From Aestuariivita sp. (lineage in GTDB: Bacteria > Pseudomonadota > Alphaproteobacteria > Rhodobacterales > Rhodobacteraceae), in assembly GCA_018401465.1 (NCBI GenBank), contig JAGYKE010000004.1:1581857-1645856 (forward strand): 64,000 nucleotides of DNA, given 5' to 3'. Positions 17,935-26,719 of this stretch are shown piece by piece. A program made the position numbers and the translations under genes. Every line of letters begins with the position of its first letter. Positions within the stretch are counted from its first letter, which is position 1. The notes beneath the pieces are model-generated. The model saw nothing but the letters and a program-made list of their open reading frames with translations. It searched no databases and was not told the origin of the DNA.

Positions 17935-18372
17935 TCAGACCGAAGGCTCCGCTGCCACGTCCAGTCTGCGGTGGTGTTCGATCACCCCGTCCCCGCAGGA
18001 CAGGCGCGCCGCGATCTTGCTGCCCGGTTCGATCACCCGCCAGAAGGGAACGACCGCGTCGCGGGGCGTGCCGCTTTCGAGATCGTCGAGCGCGACTTCG
18101 GCCACGACCTTGAGATAGATGGCCGTGGTGACGGGGCAGGTGGCGGCCGCGCCGTTGCGCCGGGCCAGTTCGTTGCGCATCCGTTCGATCGTGCGCGTTT
18201 CGCCCGCCGGGATGCGCGAGATGTAGTTTGCGAAGACGCCGGGCGAGCCGATATACATCATCGTGCCGGCCCTGATCCCGGCGAAATCGGTATGCAGCAT
18301 CACCGTCTTTGCCGGTTTCGCCGTGTCGAAGCGTTTGCGCCAGTCGGTGGGTCGCTTGGCTTTTGTCGTCAT
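17935..18372 (-). CDS. MGMT/alkyltransferase-like family protein, active-site Cys absent
   Basis: A 145-residue protein. The layout ISRIPAGETRTIERMRNELA, then CPVTTAIYLKVVAE, then VVPFWRVIEPGSK resembles the C-terminal DNA-binding and active-site domain of O6-alkylguanine-DNA alkyltransferases, in which IPxGxxxTY and PCHRVV are the motifs. Here the PCHR position reads PFWR (residues 109-112), so the alkyl-accepting cysteine is missing, as in alkyltransferase-like (ATL) proteins that recognise lesions without repairing them. The resemblance is from memory of family motifs and is modest; the protein could be an unrelated conserved hypothetical. It follows an SRPBCC-type gene at three bases' distance. 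Confidence 0.55.
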   Translation of the reverse strand: MTTKAKRPTDWRKRFDTAKPAKTVMLHTDFAGIRAGTMMYIGSPGVFANYISRIPAGETRTIERMRNELARRNGAAATCPVTTAIYLKVVAEVALDDLESGTPRDAVVPFWRVIEPGSKIAARLSCGDGVIEHHRRLDVAAEPSV

Positions 18373-18375
18373 GTA

Positions 18376-18879
18376 TCAGCCCCCTTCTGCCGTGCGCCGC
18401 GCCACCTCGGCGTCGAGGTCTTCGAGATACCTGGCAGCAAAGGCTTCGGGGTCAAAGAACATCCGGGCGAGGATACGGCCCAAGGGGGAGCGGATCGTTG
18501 CCTGTTCCGTGACGGTCAGCCGGGTGCCTTCCGCGATGTCATCCAGCCGTCCTTCCCAGCGTCCGGCATAGCCGCGCGTGCTGTCGAAGGTGAGCACGAT
18601 GCGTGCGCCCTCGTCTTCGGCAAGCCGGAACGCGATGCGTTCGCCATCGGCCTTTACCTCGGTCCAGGTGCTCTCGGTGGCCCGTTCGACCGCCACGATC
18701 CCGGTCCGCCACGCGGGTTGCGCGTCGATGTCGAGGATGGTGCGTCGCACCAGATCTGGCGGGGCGTCGAGGATGCGCGTCGCCGTGCCATCGCGCGTTG
18801 CGGGCAGGACAAAGCCGGTGATCAGGATTGCTGCTGCAAGGAACAGAAGGGTAAGTCCAAGGACGAGAGCAAGCTTCAT
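18376..18879 (-). CDS. Membrane-anchored SRPBCC (START-like) domain protein
   Basis: A 167-residue protein: an N-terminal hydrophobic anchor (LALVLGLTLLFLAAAILITGFVL) followed by a START/polyketide-cyclase-like domain with ATRILDAPPDLVRRTILDID, TEVKADGERIAFRLAED and a C-terminal amphipathic helix GRILARMFFDPEAFAARYLEDLDAEV. Such folds bind hydrophobic ligands; the ligand is unknown. The start at 18879 is chosen because it places the anchor at the N-terminus. It probably forms an operon with the downstream MGMT-like gene. Confidence 0.8.
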   Translation of the reverse strand: MKLALVLGLTLLFLAAAILITGFVLPATRDGTATRILDAPPDLVRRTILDIDAQPAWRTGIVAVERATESTWTEVKADGERIAFRLAEDEGARIVLTFDSTRGYAGRWEGRLDDIAEGTRLTVTEQATIRSPLGRILARMFFDPEAFAARYLEDLDAEVARRTAEGG

Positions 18880-19113
18880 GGCCGGTTTCCGGAGCGTTGT
18901 GTTCGGCAAAGAGCTACCGTCTTGCGCCGGCGCGGCAAGTATGCCGATGAAAACTGAACTCCATCAGGATCTTGCACGAAATCACGTCGCGAATCCCCGC
19001 CGGGTGCGGGGGCTCGGGCGGGGCCGGTCTTCTGTGCTTTGCGCCGCCCTCGCGTCTGGCCTTCCGCGTTGCCTTGTGAAATACCGTCAGCCGAACCTTT
19101 CCGGGAGGGTCCC

Positions 19114-20547
19114 ATGAGCTTCGACTATGACCTTTTCGTCATCGGCGGCGGGTCGGGCGGCGTGCGCGCCGCGCGGGTCGCGGCGGGCGAGGCGGGGGCG
19201 AAGGTCGCGCTGGCCGAGATGGACCGCTATGGCGGCACCTGCGTGATCCGGGGCTGCGTGCCCAAGAAGCTCATGGTCTTCGCGTCGGAATTCGCAGGTC
19301 TGCCGGACGAGGCGCGCGCCTATGGCTGGGACGTGAGCCTCGGCGCCTTTTCGTGGGATCGGTTCCGCGGGCATCTGGACGCGGAACTCGACCGGCTCGA
19401 GGGGATCTATCGCAGGCTTCTGGCCAATTCCGGGGTCACCACCTTCGATGCACGCGCGCGGCTGCGCGATGCGCATACGGTCGAATTGTCGACCGGCGAG
19501 GTCTTCACGGCCAAGCACATCCTGATCGCCACCGGCGGGCGGCCCGTGCGGCCCGACATCCCCAATGCCCATCTGGGCATCGTGTCGGACGATATCTTCC
19601 ATCTCCCCGTGCTGCCCAAGTCGGTGTTGATCGTGGGCGGCGGATACATCGCCTGCGAATTCGCCTGCATCCTGCATGGGCTTGGCGTGCAGGTGACGCA
19701 GTTCTACCGGGGCGCGCAGATCCTGCGCGGCTTCGACGACGAGGCGCGGGGGCTGGTGGCCGAAGCCATGCTCGAACGCGGCATCGCCCTGCATCTGGGA
19801 ACCAATATCCTCGAGATGACGTCGGCCGATGCCGCGCCGCAGGCAGGCGGCATGGGTGCCGATGCGCGCGACCGCGGCGGTCTTCTGCCCGCGGGCGAGG
19901 CGGGCAAGCCCGTCTGGGTGCGCGACACGCGCGGCCACGAAGGCGTCTATGACGCGGTGCTGTTCGCGACGGGGCGCGACCCCAACACCGCCGACATGGG
20001 GCTGGAGGAGATCGGTGTCGGCCTTGGCCGCCGGGGCGAAATCGTGGTGAACGAATATTCGCAGACCGGGGTGCCGTCGGTCTATGCCATCGGCGACGTG
20101 ACCGACCGCGTGAACCTCACGCCCGTCGCCATCCGCGAGGCCATGGCCTTTGTGGAAACGGTGTTCCGGGCGAACCCCACGCCCGTCGATCACGACCTGA
20201 TCCCGTCGGCCGTCTTCACCCAGCCGGAACTGGGCACTATCGGCCTGACCGAAGAACAGGCGCGCGAGCGCGAGCCGATCGAGGTCTATTGCACCTCGTT
20301 CCGGCCCATGCGCACGGCGTTCGCTGGCAGGCCCGACCGGGTGCTGATGAAACTGGTCGTGTCGCAGGCGACGCGGCGGGTGCTGGGCTGTCACATTGTC
20401 GCCCCCGGTGCGGGGGAAATGATCCAGCTTGCCGGGATCGCGGTGAAAATGGGCGCGACGAAAGAGGATTTCGACCGCACCGTGGCGGTGCATCCCACGA
20501 TGTCGGAAGAGATCGTGACGATGCGACAGCCTGTCAGGCACGCTTGA
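19114..20547 (+). CDS. gor: Glutathione-disulfide reductase
   Basis: A 477-residue FAD flavoprotein that reduces oxidised glutathione with NADPH. The FAD loop is VIGGGSGGVRAAR, the redox-active disulfide is GGTCVIRGCVPKK (Cys43 and Cys48), the NADPH loop is VGGGYIACEFACIL and the C-terminal base is in VAVHPTMSEE. It is about 25 residues longer than usual because of a Gly/Ala/Asp-rich insert (PQAGGMGADARDRGGLLPAG) in the NADPH domain. The start is at MSFDYDLF, preceded by GGGAGGG. A longer open frame upstream is not protein-like. Confidence 0.95.
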   Translation: MSFDYDLFVIGGGSGGVRAARVAAGEAGAKVALAEMDRYGGTCVIRGCVPKKLMVFASEFAGLPDEARAYGWDVSLGAFSWDRFRGHLDAELDRLEGIYRRLLANSGVTTFDARARLRDAHTVELSTGEVFTAKHILIATGGRPVRPDIPNAHLGIVSDDIFHLPVLPKSVLIVGGGYIACEFACILHGLGVQVTQFYRGAQILRGFDDEARGLVAEAMLERGIALHLGTNILEMTSADAAPQAGGMGADARDRGGLLPAGEAGKPVWVRDTRGHEGVYDAVLFATGRDPNTADMGLEEIGVGLGRRGEIVVNEYSQTGVPSVYAIGDVTDRVNLTPVAIREAMAFVETVFRANPTPVDHDLIPSAVFTQPELGTIGLTEEQAREREPIEVYCTSFRPMRTAFAGRPDRVLMKLVVSQATRRVLGCHIVAPGAGEMIQLAGIAVKMGATKEDFDRTVAVHPTMSEEIVTMRQPVRHA

Positions 20548-20617
20548 TCTGGGCCAAATCGCGCCCATTTGTGGAAGGACGCCGCCACCCGCGGCGAAGT
20601 GAGGGAAAGACGATACG

Positions 20618-21778
20618 ATGGCAGGGAACAACGGCGGCCCCTGGGGGGGCGGCGGCAGAGGGTCGGGCAACGACGGAAACCGCGGCAACAATGGCAACGG
20701 CGGCGGCGGAGGTCGGCGGCCCGACAGTGACGGGCCCCAGATCCCCGAGATCGACGAACTGGTGAAGAAGGGCCAGGAACAGCTGCGCGTGCTGATGGGC
20801 GGGCGCGGCGGCAGGGGTCTTGGTGGCGGCGGTCGCGGTGACGAGCCGCGCGGGCCGATCTTCACCCGCACGACGATCGGGCTGGGTGTTCTGGGCGCGG
20901 TGATCCTCTGGGGCATGGCGAGCTTCTACACCGTGCGGCCGGAAGAACAGTCGGTCGAGCTTTTCCTTGGCGAGTTCTCCGCCATCGGTCAGCCGGGTCT
21001 GAACTTCGCGCCCTGGCCGCTCGTCACCGCCGAGGTTCTGCCGGTGACCCGCGAACAGATCGAGGATATCGGCACCGCAAGTGCGGGCGACGAGGCCGGT
21101 CTGATGCTGACCACCGACGAGAACATCGTCGACATCGATTTCCAGGTGGTCTGGAACATCTCGAACCCGTCGGAATACCTGTTCAATCTGGCAGATCCGC
21201 AGGAAACTATCCGTGCAGTCGGTGAAGCCGCCATGCGCGAGGTGATCGCGCAGTCCGAACTGTCGCCCATCCTGAACCGGGACCGGCAGCTGATCGCGGA
21301 TACGGTGCTGTCGCTGATCCAGTCGACGCTGGATGCCTCCAATTCGGGCGTGAACATCGTGCGCGTCAACCTTGACAAGGCGGACCCGCCGACCGAGGTG
21401 ATTGACGCTTTCCGCGACGTGCAGGCCGCTGAACAGGAACGCGACCGTCTGGAACGGCAGGCCGACGCCTATGCCAACCGCGTCCTCGCCGAGGCGCGCG
21501 GTGAAGCAGCGCAGTTGCTGGAAGAGGCCGAGGGCTACCGTGCCCGTGTCGTGAACGAGGCCGAAGGTGAGGCAAGCCGCTTCCTCGCCGTTCTTGGCGA
21601 ATATGAAAAAGCCCCCGAAGTGACGCGCAAGCGTCTCTACCTCGAAACCATGGAAACGGTGCTGGGCCGCGTGGACAAGATCATCCTCGACGATGCGGTC
21701 GGCGGCGGAGCCGGACAGGGCATCGTGCCCTACCTGCCGCTGAACGAATTGCGCCGCACCACCGGAGGGTCCAACTGA
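20618..21778 (+). CDS. hflK: FtsH protease modulator HflK
   Basis: A 386-residue membrane protein of the SPFH/band 7 family. A glycine-rich cytoplasmic N-terminus (GGPWGGGGRGSGNDGNRG and GGRGGRGLGGGGRG) precedes one transmembrane helix (TTIGLGVLGAVILWGMASFYTV), then the SPFH domain (DENIVDIDFQVVWNI) and a long coiled coil ending in VDKIILDD. With HflC it forms the cage that surrounds FtsH and controls membrane protein turnover. Its stop overlaps the hflC start (TGATG), so the two are translationally coupled. Confidence 0.96.
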   Translation: MAGNNGGPWGGGGRGSGNDGNRGNNGNGGGGGRRPDSDGPQIPEIDELVKKGQEQLRVLMGGRGGRGLGGGGRGDEPRGPIFTRTTIGLGVLGAVILWGMASFYTVRPEEQSVELFLGEFSAIGQPGLNFAPWPLVTAEVLPVTREQIEDIGTASAGDEAGLMLTTDENIVDIDFQVVWNISNPSEYLFNLADPQETIRAVGEAAMREVIAQSELSPILNRDRQLIADTVLSLIQSTLDASNSGVNIVRVNLDKADPPTEVIDAFRDVQAAEQERDRLERQADAYANRVLAEARGEAAQLLEEAEGYRARVVNEAEGEASRFLAVLGEYEKAPEVTRKRLYLETMETVLGRVDKIILDDAVGGGAGQGIVPYLPLNELRRTTGGSN

Positions 21779-22671
21779 TGCGTTTCCTCATTCCCATCGT
21801 CGTGCTGGCCTTCGTCGGCGTGTTTTCGTCGATCTTCATCGTGGACGAACGCGAAAAGGCGCTGGTCCTTCAGTTCGGCCAGATCGTGCGCGTGAAGGAG
21901 GAGCCGGGGCTCGGCTTCAAGATCCCGCTGATCCAAGAGGTTGTGCGCTATGACGACCGCATCCTCGCGCTTGACACGCAGCCGACTGAAGTCACGCCGT
22001 CCGATGACCGGCGTCTGGTCGTCGACTCCTTCGCGCGCTACCGCATTTCGGACGTGGTGCAGTTCCGGCAGGCGGTCGGCGTCGGCGGTCTCCGGCAGGC
22101 GGAAGAACGTCTGGAGAGTATCCTGAACGCGCAGGTGCGCGCGGTGCTGGGTTCGGACGGGGTGACGTCGAACACGATCCTGTCGCCGGAACGCACGGTG
22201 CTGATGCAGCGCATCACCGAACAGACCCAGCGCCTGGCGCAACCGCTTGGCCTGGAGGTGCTCGACGTGCGCCTGAAACAGACCGCGCTGCCGCGCCAGA
22301 ACCTTGCCGCGACCTTCGACCGGATGCGCGCCGAACGGGAACGCGAGGCGACAGACGAACGCGCCCGCGGTAACGAAGCGGCGCAGCGTGTACGCGCACA
22401 GGCCGACCGTACCGTGGTCGAACTGGTGTCGGACGCGCAGCGGCAGGCCGAGATCGTGCGAGGCGAAGCCGATGCCCGCCGCAACGCGATCTTTGCCGAT
22501 GCCTTCGGACAGGACGAGGAGTTCTTCGAGTTCTACCGGTCGCTGACCGCCTATGACCGGGCGCTGCAGGGGGGCAATTCGTCCATGGTGATGAGCCCGG
22601 ATTCCGAGTTCTTCAACTACCTGAAGTCGCCCTCCGGCGCGGCAGCCGACGCGGCGGCCCAGGGGAACTGA
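21778..22671 (+). CDS. hflC: FtsH protease modulator HflC
   Basis: A 297-residue SPFH protein with an N-terminal membrane anchor (FLIPIVVLAFVGVFSSIFIV) followed by DEREKALVLQFGQIVRVKEEPGLGFKIPL, the HflC signature, and a C-terminal coiled coil (EAAQRVRAQADRTVVELV). It acts with HflK as the regulator of FtsH in the inner membrane, mostly facing the periplasm. Start and stop overlap hflK and the DUF2065 gene respectively, showing a tightly coupled operon. Confidence 0.96.
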   Translation: MRFLIPIVVLAFVGVFSSIFIVDEREKALVLQFGQIVRVKEEPGLGFKIPLIQEVVRYDDRILALDTQPTEVTPSDDRRLVVDSFARYRISDVVQFRQAVGVGGLRQAEERLESILNAQVRAVLGSDGVTSNTILSPERTVLMQRITEQTQRLAQPLGLEVLDVRLKQTALPRQNLAATFDRMRAEREREATDERARGNEAAQRVRAQADRTVVELVSDAQRQAEIVRGEADARRNAIFADAFGQDEEFFEFYRSLTAYDRALQGGNSSMVMSPDSEFFNYLKSPSGAAADAAAQGN

Positions 22672-22871
22672 TGGAGATCGTCCTTCTGGCCTTCGGGCTG
22701 GTGCTGATCGTGGAGGGGCTGGCCTATGCGCTGGCCCCTTCGCTTGTCGAACGCCTGCTCGAAGCGATGCGCATGCTGCCCGAGGCGGCGCGCCGCCAGA
22801 TGGGGCTTCTGTCGATGGTCTTCGGGCTGATACTCGTCTGGCTTGCCTATTGGCTGGGCGGCGGGCTGTAA
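22671..22871 (+). CDS. DUF2065 small membrane protein
   Basis: A 66-residue protein with two hydrophobic helices (IVLLAFGLVLIVEGLAYALAP and LSMVFGLILVWLAYWLGGG) around LVERLLEAMRMLPEAARRQMG, the DUF2065 (YjeT-like) pattern. Its ATG overlaps the hflC stop. The family is habitually found next to hflKC in Proteobacteria, which suggests a role with the FtsH complex, but none is established. Confidence 0.88.
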   Translation: MEIVLLAFGLVLIVEGLAYALAPSLVERLLEAMRMLPEAARRQMGLLSMVFGLILVWLAYWLGGGL

Positions 22872-23004
22872 CGCCTTTCACATCCCTTTGATGGGGCGCG
22901 ACTGGCGAAACCTTTGGTGTTGAACCTTCGACACCCTAGATGCACCATAACATGAAGACTGGCGCGCCGCGGCCCGCGCGCGCCCCGTTGCAAGGAGAGT
23001 GAGG

Positions 23005-24476
23005 ATGACCCCTCGATCCGCCGCCATCGCCCGCGCCGTCCCCGACCACAGCCGCCGGGACGCGCTTCGCCTGTTCTGGATGGGCGTTCTGGCCTCGATT
23101 CTTGTCATCGCGCAGGCGATCGCGGCGCAGGCACGGCCTGAAAGCCTCGCGCCGCTGGCCGAGAAGGTCAGCCCGTCGGTGGTCAACATCACCACCTCGA
23201 CCATGGTGGAGGGCCGCACGGGCCCGCAGGGCATCGTACCCGAAGGCAGCCCATTCGAGGATTTCTTCCGCGAGTTCCAGGACCGCAACGGCGAAGGCCA
23301 GCGCCCGCGCCGGTCTTCGGCGCTGGGATCGGGCTTCGTCATCTCGGAAGACGGCTTTGTCGTCACCAACAACCACGTGATCGACGGGGCCGACGAAATC
23401 CTCATCGAATTCTTCGACGGCAAGGAACTGAAGGCCAAGGTGGTGGGCACCGATCCCAACACCGACATAGCCCTTCTCAAGGTCGAAGCGGACGGGCCCT
23501 TGCCCTTTGTGCCCTTCGGCAACAGCGACACCGCGCGCGTGGGCGACTGGGTGATCGCCATGGGCAACCCGCTGGGGCAGGGGTTCTCCTTGTCGGTGGG
23601 GATCGTGTCGGCGCGCAACCGGGCGCTGTCGGGCACTTATGACGACTACATCCAGACCGACGCCGCCATCAACCGCGGCAATTCCGGCGGCCCGCTGTTC
23701 AACATGGAGGGCGAGGTGATCGGCGTGAACACCGCGATCCTGTCGCCCAATGGCGGGTCGATCGGGATCGGCTTCTCCATGGCGTCGAACGTGGTGACGC
23801 GGGTGGTCGAGCAGCTCCAGAAATACGGCGAGACGCGCCGCGGCTGGCTGGGCGTGCGCATCCAGGACGTGACGCCCGATGTGGCCGAGGCGATGGGCCT
23901 TGCGGATGCGCGCGGCGCGCTCATCACCGATGTGCCGGATGGCCCGGCAAAGGACGCGGGCCTGCAGGCGGGCGATGTCATCCTGAGCTTCGACGGCGTC
24001 GATGTCGCCGACACGCGCGGCCTTGTCCGCCAGGTCGGCAATACCGAGGTCGGCAAGGCGGTGCGCGTGCTCGTTCATCGCGACGGCGGCACGCAGACCT
24101 TCCTTGTCACGCTGGGCCGGCGCGAGGAAGCCGAAGGCGCCGTCCCCGCTGTGGTCGAGGCGCCCGCGCCCGAAGAGGCGACCAAGGACCTTCTGGGCAT
24201 GACCCTCAGCTTGCTGACGCCCGAGATCGCCTCGGAACTGGCCGTGCCGGAAGGGGCGGCAGGGCTGGTCGTGGTCGCGGTCGACGAGGCGTCGGAAGCC
24301 TATGAAAGGGTCTTCGCGCGGGCGACCTGATCACCGAGGCGGGCCAGCAGAAGGTCGACAGCATCGCCGCGCTGGAAGACCGCATCGCCGAGGCGAAGGA
24401 CGCGGGGCGCAAGTCGCTGCTCCTGCTGGTGCGGCGCGGGGGCGATCCGCGCTTCGTCGCACTGGCGCTCGACTGA
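23005..24476 (+). CDS. DegP/HtrA-type periplasmic serine protease, frameshifted near 3' end
   Basis: A Do-family protease for periplasmic quality control. The N-terminus has a hydrophobic export or anchor segment (FWMGVLASILVIAQAIAAQA). The triad is intact: His in VTNNHVIDGA, Asp in NTDIALLK, Ser in NRGNSGGPLFN. The first PDZ domain (GWLGVRIQDVTPDVAEAMG) is complete. In the present sequence the frame breaks after SEAYE and ends at 24330, while the rest of PDZ2 (LRAGDLITEAG, VDSIAALEDRIAEA, LLLLVRRGGDPR) continues in the -1 frame to 24476. One extra A at 24305-24307 (GAAAAGGGT) restores a 490-residue protein. The ATG at 23005 with AGGAG seven bases upstream is preferred to a GTG at 22999. Confidence 0.92.
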
Positions 24477-24493
24477 GACCGCTGAACGATGGA

Positions 24494-24523
24494 ACGCCGC
24501 CCCGGCCCTGCCCGGGGCGGCGT
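24494..24523. terminator. Bidirectional stem-loop between degP and lipoprotein gene
   Basis: A perfect 12-bp GC stem (24494-24505 with 24512-24523) has a six-base loop and sits between two convergent genes. Only weak T runs flank it (CATTCTT on the plus strand). It reaches the first base of the convergent stop codon. Confidence 0.7.
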
Positions 24524-25074
24524 CATTCTTCGGGGCGCGCGAAACGCGGATCGACCAGAAGCCCCAGCTGTCGCGCCGCGGCGAGCGACAGGATACCGGA
24601 ATCAAGACCCTGCGGTTCCTGCAGGCGGCGCACCGAAGCGCGCGTGCGCGCATCCATCACGCCGCTGATCTCGCCGCGATAAAGCGCGCGTGCGCGCAGG
24701 GCGCGCTGCAGGCTCGCGATGAAGTCGGGCGTCATGTCCTCGACGCAGGGGGTCTGGAACCAGGTCTCGCGCCGTTCGCGCAGGATCTGCTGGCGCGTTT
24801 CGGTCTTGAAGACGGCGGGGCTCAGCACGCTGCCGTCGCTGCGCACTTCGGCGGGTTGGATCATGACCTGTTCGGTTACCGTCTCGATGATGGCGGGGGT
24901 CACGGTCTTGCCCCAGCAGGTGCCCGGTTCTGCCCCGGGCGGCGCGATCTGGGTCAAAAAGGCCAGTTCAGGTTCCTGCAGGGCGCCGATGGCCGGGGGC
25001 TCGGGCACGGAACAGCCCGCAAGGGCGATGGCCGTGGCCGCCGCGGCGCTGCGGAAAAGCTGTGTCCTGCTCAT
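24523..25074 (-). CDS. Outer-membrane or periplasmic lipoprotein with peptidoglycan-binding domain
   Basis: A 183-residue lipoprotein. Signal peptide and lipobox are LFRSAAAATAIALAGCS, with Cys at about residue 21. A conserved cysteine pair may form in GTCWGKTVTP and QTPCVEDMTPDFI. The C-terminal 60 residues (DFIASLQRALRARALYRGEISGVMDARTRASVRRLQ) form a PG_binding_1 domain that anchors to the cell wall. The frame is open far upstream, but the lipobox fixes the start at 25074. It probably bridges a membrane and the wall; the exact role is unknown. Confidence 0.88.
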   Translation of the reverse strand: MSRTQLFRSAAAATAIALAGCSVPEPPAIGALQEPELAFLTQIAPPGAEPGTCWGKTVTPAIIETVTEQVMIQPAEVRSDGSVLSPAVFKTETRQQILRERRETWFQTPCVEDMTPDFIASLQRALRARALYRGEISGVMDARTRASVRRLQEPQGLDSGILSLAAARQLGLLVDPRFARPEE

Positions 25075-25106
25075 GCCTCGGCCTCTGTCGGGCGGTGGCG
25101 GAAACC

Positions 25107-25502
25107 TTACCCGATCCGCGCATCCGGTCCTAGCCCTTTTGCCGCCGCGCCGTCCTCGGCCAGCAGCAGGTCGAGCAGGTGCGACACATCCTCGATCTCT
25201 TCGGCCAGGACATGGGTCACGCCATGGGCGCGCTGCAGCCGCCCCGTGACCCGCAGCATGCGCCCCGCCACCACCGCGCGGCGGAAGCGTTCGTAGATGT
25301 TGCGCCAGACGATGATGTTGACCACGCCGGTCTCGTCTTCCAGCGTGAGGAAGATCACTCCCTTCGCGGTGCCGGGCCGCTGGCGCAGGATCACCAGCCC
25401 CGCCACCGCCACCCGCGCGCCCTGTGGCGGCGCCTCCATCTGCGCGGCGGTGAGGCAGGAGGGCGGGCGGGGCCAGGAGGGGAACGGGGCAGGATTGGGC
25501 AT
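25107..25502 (-). CDS. Free-standing C-terminal OB-fold domain of DnaE2-type polymerase
   Basis: A 131-residue protein whose core matches the C-terminal OB-fold of error-prone polymerase DnaE2/ImuC: ARVAVAGLVILRQRPGTAKG, then VIFLTLEDETGVVNIIVW, ERFRRAVVAGRMLRVTGRLQR and THVLAEEIEDVSHLL. The roughly 1000 residues of polymerase that normally precede it are absent, and no imuA or imuB lies nearby. It starts two bases after a perfect LexA box and about at the predicted transcription start, so translation would be leaderless. It could be a remnant after deletion of an imuAB-dnaE2 cassette, or a maintained SOS-induced single-strand-binding or clamp accessory domain. The frame is clean, which favours function. 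Confidence 0.8.
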   Translation of the reverse strand: MPNPAPFPSWPRPPSCLTAAQMEAPPQGARVAVAGLVILRQRPGTAKGVIFLTLEDETGVVNIIVWRNIYERFRRAVVAGRMLRVTGRLQRAHGVTHVLAEEIEDVSHLLDLLLAEDGAAAKGLGPDARIG

Positions 25503-25504
25503 GA

Positions 25505-25519
25505 GAACAAATATAGAAC
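25505..25519 (-). promoter_or_regulatory. LexA (SOS) box, GTTC-N7-GTTC
   Basis: On the minus strand the sequence is GTTCTATATTTGTTC, a perfect direct repeat of GTTC with seven bases between, which is the LexA site known for Rhodobacter and other alphaproteobacteria. It overlaps the -10 hexamer of the promoter below and lies directly before the DnaE2-domain gene, so that gene should be induced by DNA damage. Confidence 0.88.
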
Positions 25520-25537
25520 ATATGCCCTGCGCTGCAA
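25510..25537 (-). promoter_or_regulatory. Promoter of the DnaE2-domain gene, overlapped by LexA box
   Basis: On the minus strand TTGCAG (25537-25532) and TATATT (25515-25510) are 16 bases apart. The expected transcription start, about seven bases on, falls at or beside the A of the ATG at 25502, predicting a leaderless mRNA. LexA bound over the -10 would block it. Confidence 0.65.
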
Positions 25538-25580
25538 GCGCGACATCCCCGGGGTCGCAAAAGGGACTGGCCTGCCCTAG

Positions 25581-25957
<377 letters not shown>

Positions 25958-25958
<1 letters not shown>

Positions 25959-26656
25959 TGATCCGCGCGGCGGCGCTGGCCCTGATCCTTTCTGGATCGG
26001 CCGCCGCCGCGTCCGACACCGTCTCGGCCCGCTTCGCAGACCCGACCGACCGCTACGGCCATGCCATCATGGGCGACCTGCCGGAATGGGGGCGCCTGTG
26101 CCTGACCGTGACGGGCCGCGACACCTGCATCACGCTGCCCGAAACCTCCGTCTTCGAAGACATCGCCCCGCGCCTGCACGATCTCGACGGCGACGGGGTC
26201 CCCGAGGCCGTGGTGGTTGAGAGCAGCTTCGCGGAAGGCGCGGCGCTCGTCGTCTACCGGCTTGACGGCGAAAGCCTGACCCGCATCGCCACCCCCCATA
26301 TCGGCACGCGCAACCGCTGGCTCGCCCCTGCCGCCATCGCCGATCTGGACGGCGACGGCGCGGTCGAGATCGCCTTCGTCGACCGCCCCCATCTGGCCCG
26401 GGTGCTGCGCATCTGGCGCTTTGCCGACAATGCGCTGACCCATGTCGCCGACCGCGAGGGGCTGACCAATCACCGCATCGGCGAACCCTTCATTACCGGC
26501 GGCCTGCGCGATTGCGGGCAGGGGCCCGAGATCATCACCGCCGATGCGGGCTGGTCGCGTGTCATGGGCTCGCGGCTCGTCGGCGGCCGGGTTGAGGCCC
26601 GCGATCTGGGCCCCTTCAGCGCGGCTGCGGTGGACGCCGCGATGACCTGCCGCTGA
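25958..26656 (+). CDS. Secreted FG-GAP/VCBS repeat protein
   Basis: A 232-residue exported protein with a signal peptide (IRAAALALILSGSAAAAS). Two calcium-type DxDxDG segments are visible, LHDLDGDGVPEAVVVE and IADLDGDGAVEIAFVD, as in integrin-like FG-GAP beta-propeller repeats, and two cysteine pairs (RLCLTVTGRDTC; LRDCG and MTCR) suggest disulfides. The role is not known. It is coupled to the ferredoxin gene by a one-base overlap, yet acts in a different compartment. Confidence 0.82.
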
Positions 26657-26659
26657 TCT

Positions 26660-26718
26660 TCCTCTCGCTCCAAATATCCCGGGGGGCGGCCCGGCACGGG
26701 CCGCGGGGGCAGAGCCCC
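26660..26718 (+). repeat. AAATATCCCGGGG repeat element, copy 2
   Basis: CTTCCTCTCGCTCCAAATAT followed by CCCGGGG, a GGCCCGGCACGGGCC palindrome and a GGGGGCAGAGCCCCC hairpin. It shares the 20-base prefix exactly with copy 3. It fills the gap between two convergent genes and may terminate both. Confidence 0.85.
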
Positions 26719-26719
26719 C

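Noticed and set aside
24300-24315. Programmed frameshifting in degP at GAAAGGG
   Set aside because: A-run slippage is conceivable, but HtrA proteases are not known to be recoded, and a single missing A in a homopolymer explains the break.
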